Shown: positions 27,293 through 35,960, counted from the stretch's first letter. The stretch: 41,985 bases of DNA from Mycobacterium sp. 1245111.1 (GCF_001673405.1 NZ_LZLV01000074.1:1-41985); one strand, 5' to 3'. Made by a program: numbers and translations. The notes: generated from the letters alone by a model not told the origin.

Positions 27293-28005
27293 GCCGCGTC
27301 GTGAAAGATCAGCCCGAGCGCATAGCGCTCGCCGGACCGCACAACCGACAAGCCGTGGCGCACCGGCGCCGCGGACCAGCCGCGCGCCGAGCGTACCGGG
27401 CGATCGCGGGTGGTGAACAGGTAGCCGTGGCCCTGCGGCAATTGGGTTGCGGTGCCACGTGACTGGGCCCGCGCCCGCTGTTCGACCAGCATGAATTCGC
27501 CGCCGGTGAACTCGGTCTGCGGGTCGCTGAGGTTGATCACCACCTGAAGCGGAAACACCAAGTCGCCGTAGAGGTCTCGATGCAGCGCATTCCAGTCGTC
27601 GGCGCCGTAGCGCAGCACCAGGGCGGTCGACCGGGTCTGGCCCGCGGCATGGCACATGTCCAGCCACTCGTCGAGGGTGTCGGGCCAGGGTGCGTCGCGG
27701 CCCAGCTTGGCCCACCAGTCCCGCGCGATCGGCAGCAGCCGCGGATACAGCGCCTGCTTGAGCTGCTCGATCGGCTCGGGGTAGGGGGCGTTGAAGTAGC
27801 GGTATTGACCGGACCCGTAGCGACGCGGGCCCATATCGATGGTCGAACGGAACAAGGCGTCGTCGGCGAACAGCGTGCGGACCCGTCGGGCCTCGGACGG
27901 CGCCAGCAAGCGCGGCAGCAACGCCCCGCCAAAGTCGTTGACAGTGGCGGCGATCGCGTCCCAGTCGCCGCTGTCGACCCGCTTCGACCATCGATTCGCC
28001 GGCAT
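27289..28005 (-). CDS. 2-oxoglutarate/Fe(II)-dependent oxygenase
   Basis: 238 residues from ATG 28005, with GGGAGG 8 bases upstream; longer frames upstream lack this. The facial triad is readable: His142 and Asp144 (LHRDLYGD), His217 (VRHGLS), with Arg227 (SGERYALGL) for 2-oxoglutarate, and the fold VFPLQVVINLSD. It is a prolyl-hydroxylase/PhyH-type double-stranded beta-helix. No N-terminal signal. The substrate could be a nucleic acid, protein or small metabolite. Close relatives are often annotated as 2OG-Fe(II) oxygenase only. Confidence 0.87.
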   Translation of the reverse strand: MPANRWSKRVDSGDWDAIAATVNDFGGALLPRLLAPSEARRVRTLFADDALFRSTIDMGPRRYGSGQYRYFNAPYPEPIEQLKQALYPRLLPIARDWWAKLGRDAPWPDTLDEWLDMCHAAGQTRSTALVLRYGADDWNALHRDLYGDLVFPLQVVINLSDPQTEFTGGEFMLVEQRARAQSRGTATQLPQGHGYLFTTRDRPVRSARGWSAAPVRHGLSVVRSGERYALGLIFHDAA

Positions 28006-28085
28006 CAGTCGCAGCCTCCCTTCGCTCCTAACCAGTAGACGATAGGAATGCCGGGAATGTGAGACGGGATGATTGCGGATAGTGC

Positions 28086-28106
28086 TACAATCGAACACAT
28101 GTTCGA
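28086..28106 (+). promoter_or_regulatory. LexA SOS box and -10 element over the start of the HNH gene
   Basis: TCGAACACATGTTCGA (28091-28106) fits the mycobacterial SOS box consensus TCGAACRNNTGTTCGA exactly. The -10 TACAAT (28086-28091) overlaps its first base. With the usual -10 to +1 spacing, transcription begins at 28098/28099, on the A of ATG 28099, which lies inside the box. LexA would block the promoter, and damage would induce a leaderless transcript. 13E12-family genes of M. tuberculosis are known LexA targets. No clear -35 was seen. Confidence 0.85.
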
Positions 28107-29385
28107 ATATCTCTTGAGCCTCGATCACGGGTCACCCGAGTCTGACCTGGTGGCGCGGATTGCCGAGCTCGAAAGGTTGAAGTCGGCCGCGGCGGCAGCC
28201 CAAGCGCGCGCGGCGGTCGCGTTGGACGTCGCACGCCGATCCGCCGAGGCAGCCGCCGGGGTTCCGGCCGCAAAACGCGGCCGGGGGGTGGCGAGCGAGG
28301 TCGCGCTTGCGCGAAGGGATTCACCCGTTCGAGGGAATCGGCATCTGGGATTTGCAAAGGCCTTGGTGAATGAGATGCCGCATACGTTGGCGGCATTGGA
28401 AACCGGGGTGTTGTCGGAGTGGCGCGCCACCCTGATCGTGCGCGAAAGCGCCTGCTTGGATGTCGAGGACCGACAAGCGCTGGACGCGGAATTGTGTTGC
28501 GATCCAGCCAACCTCGACGGAATGGGTGATGCCCGGTTGGCGGCGGCGGCCAAAGCCATTGCGTATCGGCTTGACCCACACGCGGTCGTCGACCGGGCTG
28601 CCAAGGCGGACGCCGAACGGACGGTGACCATTCGGCCCGCGCCCGACACGATGACCTACCTCACCGCGCTGCTGCCGGTAGCCCAGGGCGTTTCGGTGTA
28701 CGCGGCACTGCGACGGGAGGCCGACATCACATTTGACGGACGATCCCGCGGCCAAGTCATGGCCGACACCCTTGTCGAGCGCGTGACTGGGCGAAGCGCG
28801 GCAATTCCCACACCAATTGCGGTCAACCTGGTTCTGTCGGACCGCACTCTGCTGGGCAACGACACCGCCCCAGCGGACATCAGCGGATACGGGCCCATTC
28901 CCGCAGAGGTTGCCCGGGGGCTTGTGATGGCAGCAGCAATCGACCCGCGGTCACGCGCCATACTGCGACGGATTTACTGCCATCCGAAGTCCGGCGCGCT
29001 GGTGAAAATGGAGTCACGGGCTCGGCTGTTCCCGCGCGGGCTTGCCGAATTCATCGGGTTGCGTGATCAGCGCTGTCGCACGCCGTATTGCGACGCGCCG
29101 ATCCGACACCTCGACCACGCCCGACCACATGCTCGCGGCGGACCGACGGATGTTGCCAACGGAGTGGGATCGTGCGAACGCTGTAACTACGTCAAAGAAG
29201 CTGCCGGTTGGCAGGTCAGCACCGAGGTTGACGAAACTGGCAGGCACACAACCGAAGTCACCACCCCGACCGGAAGGGCGTACCGGTCTACGGCGCCTCC
29301 GCAGCCGGGGTGGACGGCACGTGTGGAGATCAGCGAAATAGAAGTCGCAATCGAAGTGGCGTTATCGGGATTGCACGCTGCTTAG
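28099..29385 (+). CDS. DUF222/HNH endonuclease, 13E12-repeat family
   Basis: 428 residues from ATG 28099; ATG 28069 would add 10 residues but lies upstream of the promoter. The N-terminal and middle parts (LSLDHGSPESDLVARIAELE..LERVTG-like) are DUF222. The C-terminal HNH domain has QRCRTPYC, then HLDHARPHARGGPTDVANG, then CERCNYVKEAAGW, giving zinc cysteines and the HNH triad. Proteins of this group are multicopy in mycobacteria and probably nick or cut DNA; a role in mobile-element or damage biology is assumed, not shown. The LexA box at its start links it to the SOS response. It lies just before rnpB. Confidence 0.92.
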   Translation: MFEYLLSLDHGSPESDLVARIAELERLKSAAAAAQARAAVALDVARRSAEAAAGVPAAKRGRGVASEVALARRDSPVRGNRHLGFAKALVNEMPHTLAALETGVLSEWRATLIVRESACLDVEDRQALDAELCCDPANLDGMGDARLAAAAKAIAYRLDPHAVVDRAAKADAERTVTIRPAPDTMTYLTALLPVAQGVSVYAALRREADITFDGRSRGQVMADTLVERVTGRSAAIPTPIAVNLVLSDRTLLGNDTAPADISGYGPIPAEVARGLVMAAAIDPRSRAILRRIYCHPKSGALVKMESRARLFPRGLAEFIGLRDQRCRTPYCDAPIRHLDHARPHARGGPTDVANGVGSCERCNYVKEAAGWQVSTEVDETGRHTTEVTTPTGRAYRSTAPPQPGWTARVEISEIEVAIEVALSGLHAA

Positions 29386-29428
29386 ATAGCCGCTGGCCTG
29401 CGCATTCCGTAACGAGTACGGTGTTAGC

Positions 29429-29826
<398 letters not shown>

Positions 29827-29951
29827 TACGACATTCCACTTGGCATAAATGCCGCTTCGGGTGAATGGGCACCTCCCACCGCTCGCGCTCGTACAGCACC
29901 GGAGATCACGACAGCGAGCTTGACCCAGCCCCGGTTCGCGTTCGAGTTGGC

Positions 29952-30242
29952 CTAGTTATGGAGGGTCCACTGTCGATGCAGCAGGCTGGCAGTGAAGTAA
30001 GTCAGATAGGCACCGGTCGCTGCGTAGGCGACTCGACGGGTAAGAGGATTGAGCACGGCCAAGCCCAGTGCTGTTTCGATGATTCCGTTGATAATGACGT
30101 GGGTATGAATGCTGTCCTTGAACGCACGGCGATTAACCCATTCGAACGCGCGTGGGCACAGTAAGTGCGCGACACCGGACACGGCGAAGGTAAGTCCTCC
30201 GAGCACGGCGAACCACTCGGATGGTGGACGGTTGCTCCTCAT
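29952..30242 (-). CDS. Small three-helix membrane protein coupled to the P450 gene
   Basis: 96 residues from ATG 30242, overlapping the P450 stop as ATGA, so it is translated with it. Hydrophobic segments: EWFAVLGGLTFAVSGVAHLL, HVIINGIIETALGLAVLN and VAYAATGAYLTYFTASLL. The order and the GIIETALGL turn resemble DoxX-like small membrane proteins; the match is by eye. It could anchor the P450 or pass electrons or substrate to it, but no cofactor motif is visible. The ORF on the opposite strand here is not credible. Confidence 0.8.
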   Translation of the reverse strand: MRSNRPPSEWFAVLGGLTFAVSGVAHLLCPRAFEWVNRRAFKDSIHTHVIINGIIETALGLAVLNPLTRRVAYAATGAYLTYFTASLLHRQWTLHN

Positions 30243-31543
30243 CCGCTGACTTTGTGGAGGACGAGGGGAAGACGTGTCGGGCCTCGCAGGGCGCTGTTGG
30301 TGGACCACGTTGCGGGTCCGGTAGCGGAGATTCGTGAGACGCGGTTGATGAGTTCGCGGAGAACAGCGTGGGCTTCCATCCGGGCTAGCGGTGCGCCCAG
30401 GCATAGGTGTGGGCCGTAGCCGAACGCGACGTGTGTGCGCGGGTTGCGGTCGGCGCGGAAAGTGTTGGGTTCGTCGAAGGCCAGCGGATCGCGGTTGGCG
30501 GCCCCGACAGAGACCAGCAGCCGAGAACCCGTTGGAATGATGACTTCTCCAATTTGGTGCGGGGCGCGCGTGTAGCGGTACATGTGCTGAACGGGACTGG
30601 TGTAGCGGAGGTGCTCTTCGATGGCGTGCGGGATGAGTTCTGGGTTGGCGCGAATCATGTCGTATTGGTCAGGGAATTGCGCGTAGGTGTCGAGCATTCC
30701 GCCGAGGAGGTTGGTGGTGGTTTCGTTACCGGCAATCAACAGCGTGATGGCGATGTAAAACAGTTGATCGTCGGTGAGTTCGCCGTCGGTGCTGTGCTCA
30801 AGCAGCCGGCCCAAAACGGTGTTGGAACCCTTGATGTCCCCTGCCGCCAGATGCGCCATGAAGTAGCGGCGCAGTGTCACGGCGGCGCGCATCGCTCGCG
30901 CCCCATGGACAACGCCGTTCACGGTCGGTGTGATGTTGAGGAACTGGGTGCATTGGTCGGACCACTGGTGGAAGTCGTGATAATCGGAATCCGGGATTCC
31001 GAGAATCGCGGCGATCACACGCACCGGCATCGGGACCGTCAGCCGCTTGACCGCGTCATCGCCGGGGTTGTTGACCATGTTGTCTACGACTTCGGTGGCC
31101 AGCCGGTCGATGATGTCGCGCCAATTGTCCAGTGCGCCTTTGGTGAAGGCGGGCTGGACCTGTTTTCGGAGCCGACTGTGCACGTCGTCGTCGGTGAAAA
31201 CGACCATGTCAGCGACCATCCGTATCCGCGTCACCCCTTGGCTACTGGTCACCTGGTCCGTATCGCGTAAGGCGGCGCGCACGTCGTCGAGCCGATGCAG
31301 TATCCAGGTGGCACGTCGAGGGTTGTAGTGCACGCGTCCGCCCCGGTGCAGGGCGTCGTATGCGGCGTGGGGCTGTGCTGCGGTGGCCGGGTCCAGCGGG
31401 TCGTAGTCGGTGTTGACCGCACCGGTCCATGCGCTGTATCCGCGTCGGCGCACCTGTATCGCAGCAGAGATGTTCAACCGCCCCGCTGCGAACAGCGGAG
31501 TCAGCAGCGAAACGGCACCGCGTGCGGTCTGGGCGATGGTCAT
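30239..31543 (-). CDS. Cytochrome P450
   Basis: 434 residues from ATG 31543, with AGAAAGG upstream. The I-helix oxygen-binding motif AGNETT is at 271-276, the K-helix ExxR is Glu310/Arg313 (EEHLR), and the heme loop FGYGPHLCLG holds Cys381. No membrane anchor is present, so it is soluble and of bacterial class. The substrate cannot be predicted; the N-terminal DYDPLDPATAAQPHAAYDAL is common in mycobacterial CYPs. It needs ferredoxin and a reductase, none of which is encoded nearby. It is followed by the small membrane protein and faces a TetR regulator. Confidence 0.94.
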   Translation of the reverse strand: MTIAQTARGAVSLLTPLFAAGRLNISAAIQVRRRGYSAWTGAVNTDYDPLDPATAAQPHAAYDALHRGGRVHYNPRRATWILHRLDDVRAALRDTDQVTSSQGVTRIRMVADMVVFTDDDVHSRLRKQVQPAFTKGALDNWRDIIDRLATEVVDNMVNNPGDDAVKRLTVPMPVRVIAAILGIPDSDYHDFHQWSDQCTQFLNITPTVNGVVHGARAMRAAVTLRRYFMAHLAAGDIKGSNTVLGRLLEHSTDGELTDDQLFYIAITLLIAGNETTTNLLGGMLDTYAQFPDQYDMIRANPELIPHAIEEHLRYTSPVQHMYRYTRAPHQIGEVIIPTGSRLLVSVGAANRDPLAFDEPNTFRADRNPRTHVAFGYGPHLCLGAPLARMEAHAVLRELINRVSRISATGPATWSTNSALRGPTRLPLVLHKVSG

Positions 31544-31685
31544 GCGAGCGCACCTTTCTAAGAGACAGGTCCCAGAGTCTGTGGGGCCGTCGCAGGCGTC
31601 AACGGCTCGCAGCGAAGTTGCAAGGTCTAGCAGGAACCAAGCTCGGGCCTCTGCCGGAGCAACTCTGCCCGACCTGAGCATTTTG

Positions 31686-31744
31686 GTGAGACAAACACGA
31701 AAGTTCGTCTCACGGTGATAGAACGAATTTCGTCTCTGTCTCAC
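31686..31744. promoter_or_regulatory. Clustered operator-like repeats between the P450 and TetR genes
   Basis: GTGAGAC (31686-31692) and GTCTCAC (31707-31713) are a perfect inverted pair, 14 bases apart, enclosing ACGAA-AG-TTCGT (31697-31708). A second, close copy is ACGAA-T-TTCGT at 31723-31733. TTCGTCTC occurs at 31704 and 31729 (25 bases apart), and a third GTCTCAC is at 31738-31744. All lie 20-80 bases before the TetR start and 140-200 bases from the P450 start. This density suggests an autoregulated TetR operator. Confidence 0.65.
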
Positions 31745-31764
31745 GCGAATGAAGGCCCGATGTA

Positions 31765-32334
31765 ATGGCTCAAAAGGACTGGGTACTCGGTGCGGACCGC
31801 AACGCAGAAGCACTTGACCGAATTCTGTCGGCGGCCTTGGACCTTGTATCGCGCGATGGGTTCGACGCGTTCACTATCGACGCGCTTGCGGCCAGGTTGC
31901 ACTGCTCGCCCGCAACGATCTACCGGCGGGCAGGCGGAAAGGCGGCGATCTTCGAACGCCTCATATCAATCTTCGCCGACCGCATCATCCGTTCGATGCA
32001 TCGCGCCATAGACGGGCTCGAGGGAACGGAGCGTATCGCCACGGCCATTCTCGTTGGGTTGGACTACATGCGCGCTGAACCGCTAGGAAAGCTAATCATG
32101 GGAGACATTCGGCCAGATCAGGACAGCGGGGCTGTGACGGCCTCACCGCTCGTTGCCAAGATCGCCGCAGAGATGATCGGAATCGGTGATCCTTTGGCCG
32201 TGCAGTGGGTCATACGGGCCACCTTCTCGTTGTGGTACTGGCCGGTCAAGGACAGGCAGACCGAATACGAGTTAGTGACGCGATTTGTGGCCCCGTCGGT
32301 GACGCAAGGTATCCGCGGATTGGGAGCAAGCTAG
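31765..32334 (+). CDS. TetR-family transcriptional regulator
   Basis: 189 residues from ATG 31765 with GAAGG 10 bases upstream. The N-terminal HTH (about 18-62) is standard: ILSAALDLVSRDGFDAFTID, then ALAARLHCSPATIYRRAGGK, then AIFERLI. The rest is a helical ligand domain (YMRAEPLGKLIMGDIRPD..). The aromatic end WVIRATFSLWYWPVK is typical of actinobacterial TetR proteins next to oxidative genes. It is divergent from the P450 gene with the repeat cluster in between, so it is the probable repressor of both transcripts (inference). Confidence 0.93.
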   Translation: MAQKDWVLGADRNAEALDRILSAALDLVSRDGFDAFTIDALAARLHCSPATIYRRAGGKAAIFERLISIFADRIIRSMHRAIDGLEGTERIATAILVGLDYMRAEPLGKLIMGDIRPDQDSGAVTASPLVAKIAAEMIGIGDPLAVQWVIRATFSLWYWPVKDRQTEYELVTRFVAPSVTQGIRGLGAS

Positions 32335-32344
32335 TCGGCTGCGT

Positions 32345-32476
32345 GTGGTCAGCGAGCACGCGGTAGACGGTCGCTCTGCGCACGCCCAAGGTTGAGGCGA
32401 TGTGCTGGCCGATTCGCAACTCGCATGCATCCGTTGCGCTAGAGCGGTTTTCGAAGTGTCTAGCCCTGGGCCTTCC
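32345..32476 (-). pseudogene. Remnant of a serine recombinase/resolvase C-terminal HTH
   Basis: The minus strand encodes, in one short frame, GRPRARHFENRSS and then ACELRIGQHIASTLGVRRAT followed by VYRVLADH. This is the C-terminal DNA-binding end of resolvase/invertase proteins (GRPRA, then IA..LGVSRATVYR.L). The rest of the enzyme, with its catalytic serine domain, is absent, and the surrounding frame (32246-32557) has no proper start or context, so it is a degraded fragment. It lies right after the TetR gene, marking an old mobile-element event. Confidence 0.65.
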
Positions 32477-32593
32477 GATCAATGCCCTATGAATCACTGG
32501 CAAATCAGGTCGGCGCGCAAAGCGACAACAACGCGGTCGCGGCCACCACCTCGGCACGCGACGATGGGCCTTCGTGGGGAATTGTGCAGGGAA

Positions 32594-33133
32594 TCAGCCG
32601 TACAAGATCGGATCGAGGAACAGTTGGAAGATGATCGGGTCCAGCGTGGCCCCGATGCCGCTGGCATACAGCAGGTAATCCAGGCCGATGGCCAAGTCGC
32701 CGGTCCAATTGAGGGGCACACCGTTGTCGAGGAAGTAACCAAAACCGGCGGGGTCCATGCTGAACGGCAGCTGGTCCATTGGAAGCGTCGGGTCCAACCT
32801 GTAGGCGATGATGCTGAACGGGTCGACCTGGTTACCGAAGTTGAATAGGAAGCTATCGATGCTGGTGTCCAAGTTGGCTGCCAGGGTCGGATCGTTGCTA
32901 GCCAACAAGCTGTCAGCCGAGGCGGTCCAGGCGTTGATCCCGCTGTTTCCGAACAGGTCCTCGAATGGGTTCGGGCCGCCGAGCAGGTCATCGGATGGGA
33001 TGACTTCGTCGTCCGCGCCGGCGGCGGGAGCGTTAGCAACCACAAGCGCGGCGGCGATTACCGCGCTGGCAGCCAATGCCATTCCTAGCGGGGACCGGCT
33101 CCGCCGGAATGCTCCACGATCGCTGCGACTCAT
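32594..33133 (-). CDS. Secreted Asp/Leu-rich protein of unknown function
   Basis: 179 residues from ATG 33133, with GGAGG 7 bases upstream. The signal peptide (about 1-41) has a basic start, the hydrophobic stretch LGMALAASAVIAAALVVA, and cleavage after AGA. The mature part is acidic and repeats short Asn/Asp/Leu/Phe-rich segments (DDLLGGPNPFEDLFG, GNQVDPFSIIAYRLDPTLP, IGLDYLLYASGIG). The composition recalls secreted mycobacterial surface proteins. No catalytic motif, cysteine or repeat register is clear. Function unknown. Confidence 0.8.
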   Translation of the reverse strand: MSRSDRGAFRRSRSPLGMALAASAVIAAALVVANAPAAGADDEVIPSDDLLGGPNPFEDLFGNSGINAWTASADSLLASNDPTLAANLDTSIDSFLFNFGNQVDPFSIIAYRLDPTLPMDQLPFSMDPAGFGYFLDNGVPLNWTGDLAIGLDYLLYASGIGATLDPIIFQLFLDPILYG

Positions 33134-33431
33134 GTCGGGGCCTCCTCTTCTCAGCCCTATGTGAAGTTTGTTAGGAATCCCCCCACCTGCACTTTTGGTG
33201 TCCCGCGGCGTGTAATTAGGCTCGTGTCTAAGAACTTCTTAGTCCACATTCGCAACCCACGCGTCAGATCGTCTGAACTGGCAGAATCTGTTGTTCTGTG
33301 GACAGTTCGCCGCGACCTGCCGCCGGCGATAACGATCGGCTACGTCGCGAGGTGAGACACGTCGTGCTGCGCGAATCGCGCAGCACTTCGGCATTAGTGA
33401 CGCGCGTTTGATCGAGATCGGCCGCTACGGA
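33134..33431. other. Gene-free stretch with two palindromes
   Basis: No credible gene was found in these 298 bases; a 64-codon frame from 33161 has no ribosome site or family likeness. It holds a 15-base palindrome, CTAAGAA-C-TTCTTAG (33228-33242), and the larger one at 33364-33386. The AT content is higher than in flanking genes, and it separates the accessory block from the conserved CYTH-CHAD gene. Confidence 0.6.
33364..33386. terminator. Perfect palindrome downstream of the CYTH-CHAD gene
   Basis: GTGCTGCGCGA-A-TCGCGCAGCAC has 11-base perfect arms around one base, able to form a 10-bp stem with a 3-base loop. It lies about 45 bases beyond the stop of the minus-strand CYTH-CHAD gene, so it may be its U-less terminator. 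No T-tract follows. Confidence 0.5.
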
Positions 33432-34901
33432 CTACGTAATCTTCCGGAGTGCGTTGAAGAGTTTCCGCAGCTTCGGCTCGAGTCGCCGTCGGCTCGCGAC
33501 CGCCAACTCGGCTTCCCGCTGGTATAGCAGCCCGTAGGTAAACGTGTCCTCGCCCGCGTCGTGCGCGGCTTCGGCCTGCTCGATCAAGTGTTCGCGGCTG
33601 ACCACGCTGTCCTGGTGATCGCCGAGCAGCGATTGCAGTTTCTTGGCGCGCTTCGACACCTTCGTTGCCTCCGCGGCGTCTGCGGTGTAGCGAAGACGCT
33701 TGGCGCGCTTACGGATTCGGTGTATCGCGTCGTTGCGGTCGGCTTCGCCGCCGGCCCGTCGGGCGGCCTTGGCCGCCTTGCGGACCTTCTTGCCGGCGGC
33801 GGCGACGGTGGCCGCGGCGGGCTGGTGCTCGGTTGACGGGGAGTCGGCGATCAGCGCGTCGAGTCCGTCGAGCAGACGGAAGTATCGCGGTAAACGCATG
33901 GCGGCCAAGGCATGTCGAAGCCCGGTGCGGTAGCGCTGTTCGGCGCCGCCGATCAGCCGCTCCCGGATCGGGCCGCGGACCAGTTCCGGCGGCACATCGT
34001 CCAGCGCGTCGCGATAACGCTCGGCCAACACCTCCGCGTCGCGGGCGACGCCGAGCACGTTGCCCAGCTCCCGCAGCTCGTCGATGATCGGTGCGTCGCC
34101 GGTGAGCCCGAAGGAATCCGGCGAGGCCTGCAGCAAGCTGCGGATCTTGCGGGCCGTCACCCTCATCTGGTGGACGGCGTCGTCGGCCTCCGCGCGCACC
34201 GCGCGATCCCACACCAGCAGTTCACCGATCTGCTCGGCCATCGCCCGGTGCAGCGGCTCGGTCGGTAGCGCTTTCGGGGACGTGCGCAGCACCCGCGCCA
34301 GCTTGGAGCCGACTCCGGACCGCATCGCACCGACGTCGAAAAGCCGCTCAGAGATATGGTCCATCAGCTCGGCATCGGTCTCGCCGTCGACGAGTTCGAG
34401 CTCCCACTCACGCCACCGCAGCCCGCCGATGCTGCCGTCGGCGCCCTGGCCCGCGGCGACCTGGTCGTCGCAGAACTCCGCGACCACCGCGTCGCCGAGG
34501 CCGTGGAGCAGTTGAACATGCCGGGTGGTGCTGATCCGCGCCACCGGGCTCACGGCCCGGTCCCGGACGATGGCCAGCACCACGTCGAGCAGTTCGGGCG
34601 GCACGTCGTGCCGCTCGCCGTCGTCCAGCGGAGCCCGCACCTCGGTGCGCGCGTCCGGGCCGGCCGGCAGCTTCAGATGCCAGCCCGCGTCGGGCCCACC
34701 GGTGCGGCGCCGCAACGTGATTCGATTGGCCGCTAGGTCGCGCTCGGAGGTGTCGTAGTACACCGCGTCCAGCGTCTGGGTCTCCGCGTGCTCCACTCGG
34801 GTGATGCCTGCGATGCCGTCGAATGACGGTGGCTGGGTGGAGGCATCGACGTCGAACTTGCGCTCGACTTCGAGATAGCGGGACGGATCGCCGGGGGACA
34901 T
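33432..34901 (-). CDS. CYTH and CHAD domain protein (Rv2226-like)
   Basis: 489 residues. The N-terminal CYTH triphosphate tunnel domain (1-210) has EVERKFDV with the ExExK signature, RITLRRRTGG and WHLKLP. The CHAD domain (about 220-489) is helical with the conserved His/Arg/Lys pattern (AVHQMRVTARKIRSLLQ and AIHRIRKRAKRLRYTADA) that binds polyphosphate. It probably senses or handles polyphosphate or a triphosphate substrate; no activity has been assigned. A basic Ala/Lys segment (KKVRKAAKAARRAGG) joins the two CHAD halves. M. tuberculosis Rv2226 is the positional counterpart. Confidence 0.93.
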   Translation of the reverse strand: MSPGDPSRYLEVERKFDVDASTQPPSFDGIAGITRVEHAETQTLDAVYYDTSERDLAANRITLRRRTGGPDAGWHLKLPAGPDARTEVRAPLDDGERHDVPPELLDVVLAIVRDRAVSPVARISTTRHVQLLHGLGDAVVAEFCDDQVAAGQGADGSIGGLRWREWELELVDGETDAELMDHISERLFDVGAMRSGVGSKLARVLRTSPKALPTEPLHRAMAEQIGELLVWDRAVRAEADDAVHQMRVTARKIRSLLQASPDSFGLTGDAPIIDELRELGNVLGVARDAEVLAERYRDALDDVPPELVRGPIRERLIGGAEQRYRTGLRHALAAMRLPRYFRLLDGLDALIADSPSTEHQPAAATVAAAGKKVRKAAKAARRAGGEADRNDAIHRIRKRAKRLRYTADAAEATKVSKRAKKLQSLLGDHQDSVVSREHLIEQAEAAHDAGEDTFTYGLLYQREAELAVASRRRLEPKLRKLFNALRKIT

Positions 34902-34945
34902 GGCCGCTAGCGTGCCACGTCCGGGTGACGGCTAAACCAGAGGGG

Positions 34946-35788
34946 CTAGAAGCTGTGTTCCTCGTCGGGGAAGCTTCCGGACGCGACCTCATCGGCGTAT
35001 TGCGTTGCCGCGCGGTGCAATTCGCCACCGACGTCGCCGAACCGCTTGACGAACTTGGCCGTCTTGCCGTTGGTGAGTCCGGCCATGTCCTGCCACACCA
35101 GCACCTGGGCGTCGCAGTTGCGGCCGGCACCGATTCCCACCGTCGGGATGGTCAGCTTGCCGGTGATCTGGGTGGCCAGTTCGGCCGGCACCATCTCCAT
35201 CACCACCGCGAACGCGCCGGCTTCGGCCACGGCGATCGCGTCGTGGATGGTCTGCTCGGCGGCGTCACCGCGGCCCTGCACCCGGAAACCGCCCAGGGTG
35301 TTGACGCTCTGCGGGGTGAAGCCGATGTGTGCCATCACCGGAATGCCGGCGGCGGTCAGCGCCGCGATCTGCGGGGCGACCCGCTCGCCGCCCTCCAGTT
35401 TGACCGCGTGTGCGCCGGCCTCCTTCATGAAACGGATCGCGGCGTCGAGTGCGGCGGCCGGGCCGGCCTCATAGCTGCCGAACGGGAGATCGGCGACCAC
35501 CAGAGCGTGCGGTGCGCCCCGCACGACGCCGCGCACCAGGGGGATCAGCTCATCGACGGAGACGGGCACCGTGGTGTCGTAGCCATAGACGACGTTGGCG
35601 GCTGAGTCACCGACCAGGAGCACCGGGATGCCGGCATCGTCGAAAACACGGGCGGTGGAGTAGTCGTAGGCCGTGAGCATCGCCCATTTGTGGCCTTCGG
35701 CCTTCATTTTCTGCAGGTGGTGAATGCGGGTCTTGGCCCGAGGCGCAGCGTTCGACGATTGGGCACCATAAACAGTCTGTTCAGACAT
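34946..35788 (-). CDS. panB: Ketopantoate hydroxymethyltransferase PanB
   Basis: First step of pantothenate (vitamin B5 and CoA) synthesis: adds hydroxymethyl from 5,10-methylene-THF to 2-oxoisovalerate. 280 residues from ATG 35788 (ATG 35791 in tandem). TIM-barrel motifs: [78 protein letters not shown] and [18 protein letters not shown]. Metal ligands in GDS and AD and the catalytic Glu in VVMEMVP are in place. The much longer open frame upstream is not coding. Confidence 0.96.
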   Translation of the reverse strand: MSEQTVYGAQSSNAAPRAKTRIHHLQKMKAEGHKWAMLTAYDYSTARVFDDAGIPVLLVGDSAANVVYGYDTTVPVSVDELIPLVRGVVRGAPHALVVADLPFGSYEAGPAAALDAAIRFMKEAGAHAVKLEGGERVAPQIAALTAAGIPVMAHIGFTPQSVNTLGGFRVQGRGDAAEQTIHDAIAVAEAGAFAVVMEMVPAELATQITGKLTIPTVGIGAGRNCDAQVLVWQDMAGLTNGKTAKFVKRFGDVGGELHRAATQYADEVASGSFPDEEHSF

Positions 35789-35960
35789 CATTGTCCCTAG
35801 TTGCGGTCTGGTCGATCCTCGAGGCCCATCCGGGTCCCCGGGTTCGTCTGACTCGACCAGTTTGCCACTTCGGGCCAACTGGTCCAAGTGGACTTCCTCA
35901 CATCGGGGCCCATCGTGCGATTCCGTTACCGCCCCTGCCCAGCGGACATACCATCGGCGG

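Noticed and set aside
29865..30164. 99-codon plus-strand frame after rnpB
   Set aside because: It lies antisense to the small membrane protein gene, which has the ATGA coupling and three clear membrane helices.
33161..33355. 64-codon plus-strand frame
   Set aside because: No ribosome site, mixed composition and no recognised family.
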